From contig JBCDBH010000027.1 of the NCBI GenBank assembly GCA_039184055.1, positions 1 through 29,000 on the forward strand: a stretch of 29,000 nt of DNA, written 5' to 3'. Both the position numbers and the translations under genes were made by a program. Positions 24,365 to 29,000 of this stretch are shown here, one piece after another. Each line of letters opens with the position of its first letter. The first letter of the stretch is position 1. This DNA comes from JBCDBH01 sp039184055 (lineage in GTDB: Bacteria > Acidobacteriota > Thermoanaerobaculia > Multivoradales > J023). Below the pieces are notes generated by a model, which saw nothing but the letters and a program-made list of their open reading frames with translations, made no database searches and was not told the DNA's origin.

Positions 24365-26545
24365 ATGAACGAGATGAGCTTCGACCGCGAAAAACGAACG
24401 CTGTTGGGATACCTGGCCCTGCTCGCCGCGGTGCCGCTGCCGTTCAACCAGGCGGTGCAGTGGTGGTATCTCGGTCTCTTCGCGATCGCGGTGATCTATT
24501 TCATCCAGCGGGTCGAGCAAGGCCTGCCCACCGTGCTACCGATGTGGGCGCTCAACATGCTCGGCCTGATCTACATGCCGATCTTCCTGAGCGATGTGTG
24601 GCTCGGCATTCGTCGCGGCAGCTTTATCGAAGCGTTGCTCCGACTCCTGCTTTTCTTGCTGGCGGTCAAGCTGTGGGCGCTGCGTCGTGAACGCGAGAAA
24701 TGGCACGTCATGATCGCCGTCTTCTTCGTGTTCGCGGCGTCGATGGCGACCAGCTCTCACCTGACCATCGCGCTCTACCTCGTGGCCTTCATCTCGTTGG
24801 CCATCTACACCTTGCTGCGCTTTGCCCATTGGTACCTCGAGGCGGGTTTTGGCGACGGTAGCAAGCGAAAACGCTCGTCCGCCCCGGCTCCGCGTCCACG
24901 CAAGGTGTCGTGGACCGTACCGCTCACCGTCGGCACCCTGCTCGTACTCATGGTGTCGGTGCCGATCTTCGCGCTCATGCCTCGCGTGCGCGATCCGTTC
25001 ATTTTCGGGCGTGGCGTCAGCGCCGGGGACACGCTCCGCACCACCGGTTTCAGCGATTCGGTCGATCTCGAGCTGACGACGTCGATCCGTGGCAACCGAC
25101 AGATCGTGATGCGGGTGCGCTACGAGGATCCGAGCGCCCGTCCAGCGGAGCTTCGATTCAAAGGCGCGGCCTACGATCGCTATGAAAATCGTCGTTGGCA
25201 TCGACTCCCCGAAGCGGGCGCGACGCAACGCTCGACCGATGGTGTGTTCGTCTTCGCCGACGACGTGAGCGCCCGCACCACGGTGGAGATCTTTCAAGAG
25301 CCGATGGCGAGTCGCGCGCTGCTTCTTCCGCTCGAGACGGTCCGTCTCGGGCCGGTGCCGCTGCCGCGTATCGAGAAAGACGGTGGCGGCGCGTTGATTC
25401 TGCCGATGCAGCCGAGCGAAATGATCTCGTTCGAAGTCGCGGTGGCCGACACCGCGGTGTTGCGACCGGTCGGTTTCGAGGGGGCGCTCGATCTCACCGG
25501 CATCACCCCCCGCGTGGCCGAGCTGGCCACCGAGGTCGCGGGTGAAGGGTCTGACGCCGAGAAAATCGTCGCGATCGAACGTCATCTGCTCGGCGAATAC
25601 GGCTACACGCTCGATTTCGTCGGTCGATCCGGGCAACAGCCGATCGAAGAATTCCTGTTCGAATACGGCAGCGGCCATTGCGAGCTTTTCGCCTCGTCGA
25701 TGGTGTTGATGCTGCGTTCCCAGGGCATTCCGGCGCGTCTGGTGACCGGATTCTTGGGCGGGGAGCGTAACCCGCTCGAAGGCTATATCGCGGTACGTCA
25801 AGACAACGCCCACGCGTGGGTCGAGGCGTACGCACCGAGCACCGGGTGGCGGTCGTACGATCCGACGCCACCGGAAGGCCGACCCGGTGAGGGTGGTCGC
25901 GATCTACTCTCGCTGATTCCTCAGGTCTGGGACTATTTGATGTTCCGCTGGGACCGCTGGGTGCTGTCCTACGGTGCCGAAGATCAGCAGGGCATCGTCG
26001 AATCCCTACGTGAGCGGATCGCCGGCTGGTGGTCGGACTTCGCCGCGTGGCTGGAAGGTGAAGAAGCGCCCGAATCCCCCATGCCCGGGGGTGAAGGACC
26101 CGAGCTGGCGTCACCCCCCACCGATCGCCAAACGATGACCGCGCGTGGCGTCGCCGTGGTCATTCTGGTGGCGATGGCGGTGAGTGCCGCAGTCGCCCTG
26201 ATCGTTTGGTGGTTGCGACGTCGCCCGCCGACCGCGGCGGATGGTTATCGGATCCTGCGTGAGCAATTACGTGCGCTCGGCGCCGAGATCCCGACCTCCT
26301 TGGGACCCCGCGCGGTCGAGAACGTGGCGCTCGAGACGCTCCCGTCGGCCGCCTCGGCGGTCCGTCGACTGACCGCGCTTTATCTCGACGAGAGCTTCGC
26401 CGATCGACCGATCGAAGAGGCCGCGCGTGTGGAGCTCGACGACGCCCGTCGCCAGATCGCCCAAGCGGTCCGCGAAGAGCTCCGTGAACGTCGCCGGGCT
26501 CGCCGGCCGTGGGCGCGACGTCCCAAACCGTCGCCAGCGGGATAA
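24365..26545 (+). CDS. Transglutaminase-like membrane protein (TgpA/DUF3488 type)
   Basis: This 726-residue protein starts at the ATG at 24365, not at 24263, because only then does it begin before the first membrane helix. Six or so helices occupy the first 205 residues. A periplasmic domain follows, with the transglutaminase core: YGSGHCELFASSM (Cys439), QDNAHAWVEAY (His483) and WRSYDPTPP (Asp499), a complete Cys-His-Asp triad. A further helix (about 594-615) precedes a cytoplasmic tail (DUF4129-like). TgpA-type enzymes are essential envelope proteins in some Pseudomonas. It closes the moxR-DUF58 operon. The substrate is not known. Confidence 0.92.
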   Translation: MNEMSFDREKRTLLGYLALLAAVPLPFNQAVQWWYLGLFAIAVIYFIQRVEQGLPTVLPMWALNMLGLIYMPIFLSDVWLGIRRGSFIEALLRLLLFLLAVKLWALRREREKWHVMIAVFFVFAASMATSSHLTIALYLVAFISLAIYTLLRFAHWYLEAGFGDGSKRKRSSAPAPRPRKVSWTVPLTVGTLLVLMVSVPIFALMPRVRDPFIFGRGVSAGDTLRTTGFSDSVDLELTTSIRGNRQIVMRVRYEDPSARPAELRFKGAAYDRYENRRWHRLPEAGATQRSTDGVFVFADDVSARTTVEIFQEPMASRALLLPLETVRLGPVPLPRIEKDGGGALILPMQPSEMISFEVAVADTAVLRPVGFEGALDLTGITPRVAELATEVAGEGSDAEKIVAIERHLLGEYGYTLDFVGRSGQQPIEEFLFEYGSGHCELFASSMVLMLRSQGIPARLVTGFLGGERNPLEGYIAVRQDNAHAWVEAYAPSTGWRSYDPTPPEGRPGEGGRDLLSLIPQVWDYLMFRWDRWVLSYGAEDQQGIVESLRERIAGWWSDFAAWLEGEEAPESPMPGGEGPELASPPTDRQTMTARGVAVVILVAMAVSAAVALIVWWLRRRPPTAADGYRILREQLRALGAEIPTSLGPRAVENVALETLPSAASAVRRLTALYLDESFADRPIEEAARVELDDARRQIAQAVREELRERRRARRPWARRPKPSPAG

Positions 26546-26593
26546 GCTTGCGGCAACCTGAAGCCGCTCTCGAATTCGCATGGGGGAACCACC

Positions 26594-27091
26594 GTGAAGA
26601 CCCTGATCCTGATGCTCGTCCTGCTCGCCGCCACCGCCTGCGCGCCTCATCCGTCCACGCCAGCCGGCGCGACTCCGACCGAGCCGGTCGCCGAGACCGC
26701 GCCACCGACGCCAGAATTCCTCAACGCGCCCGACGCCGCCGGTCGCAACCTGCCCTTTTCCGAAGCGGTGCGCGTCGGCGACATGCTCTACCTCTCGGGC
26801 AAATTGGGTCGCGTGCCCGGTGAGCTCAGGCTGGCCGAAGGCGGCATCCAGCCCGAGACACGGCAGACCCTCACCAACATCAAAGACGTTCTCGAGCGTC
26901 ATGGTTCGTCGATGGATCGAGTCGTCAAATGCACCGTCTTCCTGGCCGACATCGACGAATGGGCGTCGATGAACGAGGTCTACAAAGAGTTCTTCCCCTC
27001 CAATCCTCCGGCACGCTCCGCTCTCGGATCCTCGGGCCTGGCGCTCGATGCTCGAGTCGAGATCGAATGCATCGCGGTGGCCGGCTCGTAA
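26594..27091 (+). CDS. RidA-family protein carried by a lipoprotein signal
   Basis: RidA (YjgF/YER057c) proteins normally deaminate reactive enamines in the cytoplasm. This 165-residue copy has an N-terminal signal (MKTLILMLVLLAATAC) with Cys16 in a plausible lipobox, then a Pro/Thr/Ala linker to about 40. The RidA domain follows: VRVGDMLYLSGKLG, QTLTNIKDVLERHGSSMD, VVKCTVFLADIDEW, PPARSALGSSGLA and DARVEIECIAVA. The conserved Arg in PARSA and Glu in VEIECIA are present, so the active site may be intact. The start is GTG at 26594 with GGGGG upstream. A periplasmic or outer-membrane location is inferred from the signal alone. It follows the transglutaminase-like gene by 48 bp. Confidence 0.85.
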   Translation: MKTLILMLVLLAATACAPHPSTPAGATPTEPVAETAPPTPEFLNAPDAAGRNLPFSEAVRVGDMLYLSGKLGRVPGELRLAEGGIQPETRQTLTNIKDVLERHGSSMDRVVKCTVFLADIDEWASMNEVYKEFFPSNPPARSALGSSGLALDARVEIECIAVAGS

Positions 27092-27122
27092 CACGCAGTG
27101 ATCGAGCGTCGTAGCACCCGAT

Positions 27123-27569
27123 ATGCATGATCCTCATCGTCGTCGGCAACGGCCCTGGTACGAAAGCCCGTGGACCTGGATCATCGGCTGCGGTGGCTGC
27201 AGCTGCCTGCTCCTGATCCTGTCGCCGTTCCTCCTCGTCGGAGGGGTCGGCGTCGGTGCGCTCGGCTCGCTTCGCAACCTCGACGTCGTTAAAGACGCGG
27301 TCCAGCTCGCCGAAGCCGACGAGCGCGTCCAGGCCGCACTCGGCACCCCGCTCGAACGCGGTTGGTTGCCCCAAGGCAGCATCAACCTCACCAACGGCGA
27401 GGGCGAAGCCGATATGTCGATCCCGGTGGAAGGCCCCAAGGGCAAAGGGGTCGTGCACTTCCAGGCGGTGCAAAACGGCGGCGATAGCTGGCGATTCGAC
27501 ATACTCGAAGTCGAGATCGAAGCGACCGGCGAGATCATCGTCCTAGCGGGGCAGACCGAACCGCGTTGA
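27123..27569 (+). CDS. Coa1-type membrane protein
   Basis: This 148-residue protein has a short basic N-terminus, one membrane helix (about 19-50, with several Cys and Gly), and then the Coa1 (cytochrome oxidase complex assembly protein 1) domain: VQAALGTPLERGWLPQGSINL, GEADMSIPVEGPKGKGVVHF and SWRFDILEVEIEATGE. In eukaryotes Coa1 aids cytochrome oxidase assembly. Bacterial copies are common and mostly untested, and no oxidase gene is in this window, so the role is open. The ATG at 27123 has no clear ribosome site. It is the last gene of the rightward block; past its stop the sequence changes character. Confidence 0.82.
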   Translation: MHDPHRRRQRPWYESPWTWIIGCGGCSCLLLILSPFLLVGGVGVGALGSLRNLDVVKDAVQLAEADERVQAALGTPLERGWLPQGSINLTNGEGEADMSIPVEGPKGKGVVHFQAVQNGGDSWRFDILEVEIEATGEIIVLAGQTEPR

Positions 27570-27939
27570 TTTGGGTATTTGGGTTAACTGAAAGCCAACA
27601 GCTGCATCCGCCCGTGGCTCCAAGCGAGCTTGCCAGAAGCGAGTCCGGGTCAAGCCAACCAGATCAGAAAACGCGCGACAAGCCCGAGCACACCGCCTTC
27701 GAGGCCGTAGATATCGGCGCTTCCAACGTCTGGAGACTTCCCAAATTCGCGTATTTGATCACTACGGTACGGTCTTCGTCTTTCTCTTCGTCGCGTCTTC
27801 ACGTTTGCGACCATCGGCCGCATCACGAGGCGGTTCCGGTTGTTTGCCTTTTGTCTTCAGCCGCAGGACGACACGGCTGAGCGCCGGCGCCGCGCCGTGC
27901 GCTCGAGCCGTTGGGTTCGGCGCCCCTTAAAGCCATCCG
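27570..27939. other. Region without a confident gene, start of compositional change
   Basis: This stretch follows the last rightward gene. It begins with a tandem 8-mer (ATTTGGGT twice, about 27570-27586). No terminator is clear. Two leftward frames of about 54 codons look protein-like but unsupported: one from 27814 to 27650 (described separately) and one open from 27926 to 27762 with no ATG. The latter contains LSRVVLRLKTKGKQPEPP and ends KRKTKTVP. It may be the 3' remnant of a lost gene or part of a dispersed repeat. Confidence 0.5.
27650..27814 (-). CDS. Possible small protein of 54 residues, unsupported
   Basis: The frame has an ATG at 27814, an Arg-rich N-terminal half and a C-terminal half reading SADIYGLEGGVLGLVARFLI, which looks like a short membrane helix. 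No ribosome site is visible and no family is recognised. It overlaps another protein-like leftward frame. It may be a real small protein or part of a repeated non-coding element. Confidence 0.25.
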   Translation of the reverse strand: MVANVKTRRRERRRPYRSDQIREFGKSPDVGSADIYGLEGGVLGLVARFLIWLA

Positions 27940-28518
27940 TCACTGATCCCACTCTTCGTCCCTCACGCTCTCCTCGAATGTGTGTCGGCTTCGATAGGTG
28001 CGCTCTTCTTCAACAGGCGTCACTTCGCGAAGCTCACTTTGTAGCTGAGCAGAATGTAGCTCCTTCAGTGCCAAATCGCTTTCCTGCGATTGCAGATCAA
28101 GCAGCAGTCGTGAGAGTTCCTTAGAGAGGAGTGATCTTTCCTGGGCAGAAAGATGCTCTGACGATTCGACTCTCTTCCAAAGTTCAACTATTGGGCTTGT
28201 GGAGCTGTCCGTTGATCTTTCTTCGACTCTAGCTCGAACCAACCCTTTCTGATGGAGCGTCGAAGCCCGGCCTCCTACCAGCAGACTAGTAGTAATGTAC
28301 CTACACAAGCGGTGGGGCACGTGCAAGAACACACGTATCAAGACGTCCGTTTGGGCTTCAGGAGAAGACTTCAACGAGTCTATTCGCCTAAGGAACCAAA
28401 CGTGCACGTTTGGCGACAATGCCACAAGATTTTCGTTGGAAAGCTGCGAGTAGTACTCAAGGAGATGATCTTCGACGTCTCCGAAGGACAAGAGCGCCTC
28501 CAGACGGAGATTCTCCAT
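27940..28518 (-). CDS. Unrecognised protein, probably the body of an amber-interrupted gene
   Basis: I do not recognise this 192-residue protein. It has an acidic N-terminal helix region (LEALLSFGDVEDHLLEYYSQL), a middle with VLIRVFLHVPHRLCRYI, and a long charged coiled-coil-like C-terminal third (LSKELSRLLLDLQSQESD). No membrane segment, signal or catalytic motif is seen. In-frame sequence upstream of the ATG at 28518 also reads like protein (VARVYDPELPRHEAD) back to a TAG at 28569-28567. Before that it reads to an ATG at 28602 that overlaps the upstream gene's stop as ATGA. The original gene was probably 220 codons, with a stop at codon 12. If that stop is real, this internal ATG would be the working start. 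GC is about 50 percent, lower than the rest of the window. Confidence 0.6.
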   Translation of the reverse strand: MENLRLEALLSFGDVEDHLLEYYSQLSNENLVALSPNVHVWFLRRIDSLKSSPEAQTDVLIRVFLHVPHRLCRYITTSLLVGGRASTLHQKGLVRARVEERSTDSSTSPIVELWKRVESSEHLSAQERSLLSKELSRLLLDLQSQESDLALKELHSAQLQSELREVTPVEEERTYRSRHTFEESVRDEEWDQ

Positions 28519-28566
28519 GTCTGCTTCATGCCGAGGGAGTTCCGGATCGTAGACCCGAGCAACTAG

Positions 28567-28569
28567 CTA
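28567..28569 (-). other. In-frame amber codon at position 12 of the right-edge gene
   Basis: TAG lies in frame between MISRTQFNSMI (from the ATG at 28602) and LVARVYDPELPRHEAD, which runs on into the reading frame from 28518. One base change (for example GAG to TAG) would explain it. A sequencing error is possible. Confidence 0.6.
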
Positions 28570-28598
28570 AATCATCGAGTTGAATTGAGTTCTTGAGA

Positions 28599-29000
28599 TC
28601 ATAGGTCTACCTCAAGCACCGGATTTCGGCCGAGACTTCCAACCGTCGAACCTACATCGTCGTACTTGCGGAGAAGCCTATCTGAAAGATCCGGGCGCCT
28701 TGATGCAGCTGGTGATCCCAGCTGCTGACCAAAGAGATTCAGTCTTTTTCTGGGATCATTCGGAGAGGAGATAAAATCATCCTTAACCATGAGGACCCAT
28801 CGGCAGTCTCTGACCATTCTGCTCTGCAAAGAGCGAAGCCTACTAGTCGGACGCCGAGCGCCAGCCGGTGGCCACTCAGAAACAGCGAACCAACGATCAG
28901 AGGATTGAGTATAGGAAAAGTTCGACTCGTCTGGAGGAAACATTACGAGATCGATGCCAAATTCCATGCGAAACTCATTTCGGAGCTGCTGATTCACGAC
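28599..29000 (-). CDS. Unrecognised protein, 5' part beyond the window
   Basis: The leftward frame is open to the window edge and ends at 28599, so only the C-terminal 133 residues are visible. A GTG at 28997 could be a start but more likely the gene begins outside. It includes GIDLVMFPPDE and RMVRDCRWVLMVKDDFISSP, two hydrophobic strand-like segments with acidic ends as in alpha/beta proteins. I recognise no family and will not assign one. The stop overlaps the ATG at 28602 of the next gene (ATGA), a sign of an operon of two. Base composition is lower in GC than the main block, which suggests transfer. Confidence 0.6.
   Translation of the reverse strand, partial: VVNQQLRNEFRMEFGIDLVMFPPDESNFSYTQSSDRWFAVSEWPPAGARRPTSRLRSLQSRMVRDCRWVLMVKDDFISSPNDPRKRLNLFGQQLGSPAASRRPDLSDRLLRKYDDVGSTVGSLGRNPVLEVDL

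Noticed and set aside
28519..28598. Possible integron attC site between the two right-edge genes
   Set aside because: CAACT and AGTTG arms occur, but they are only 5 bp, lack the attC layout, and the genes overlap by ATGA instead of being separated as cassettes.

Overview
This window is a high-GC stretch of chromosome from a Gram-negative bacterium. Evidence for two membranes is a LolA-type lipoprotein carrier, a large outer-membrane-type protein and several lipoproteins. The gene set (Ser/Thr kinase fused to a cyclase-like domain, DUF4388 protein, acidic-tailed FYDLN-type zinc ribbon, SecF with a long insertion, moxR/DUF58/transglutaminase cluster) fits an uncultivated Acidobacteriota or Myxococcota-like lineage. 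That placement is an inference and is not firm. Most of the window is dense housekeeping sequence. No CRISPR array, tRNA, rRNA, insertion sequence or prophage was seen.

Layout. Bases 1-202 are a perfect 69-bp inverted repeat around a 64-bp loop. It breaks a kinase/cyclase gene that reads leftward from 1384. Next, all leftward, come a long-chain acyl-CoA synthetase, a small membrane-anchored coiled-coil protein and a zinc-ribbon protein with an acidic tail. Two back-to-back promoters (4521-4580) separate these from the rightward lolA-tgt pair and yajC-secD-secF, which end at a strong bidirectional terminator (9954-9983). A leftward operon follows: a 990-residue outer-membrane-type protein, an Smr-domain protein and a thioredoxin-like protein. 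Then come a rightward DUF4388 protein and asnB, and leftward a small membrane protein, an NhaC-type antiporter and recA. From 20859 to 27569 everything reads rightward: a glycosyltransferase, a lipoprotein, moxR, DUF58, a transglutaminase-like membrane protein, a RidA-like lipoprotein and a Coa1-domain protein.

Right end. After 27570 the character of the sequence changes. GC falls to about 50 percent in the two lines I hand-counted, against about 65 percent in one line of the main block. A 370-bp stretch without a confident gene is followed by two leftward, unrecognised genes. They overlap by ATGA, and the second carries an in-frame TAG at codon 12. This looks like the edge of an acquired region, cut by the window end.

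How the genes work together. YajC, SecD and SecF form the accessory part of the Sec translocon, and LolA carries lipoproteins that Sec exports. MoxR, DUF58 and the transglutaminase-like protein form a conserved cluster thought to act at the envelope. The points most worth checking are the fold-back at the left edge, a Tgt without its zinc cysteines, the SecF insertion, the composite outer-membrane protein, a RidA domain on a lipoprotein, and the amber-interrupted gene at the right edge. I did not find a clear new multi-gene system; the right-edge gene pair is the best place to look for one, with flanking sequence.
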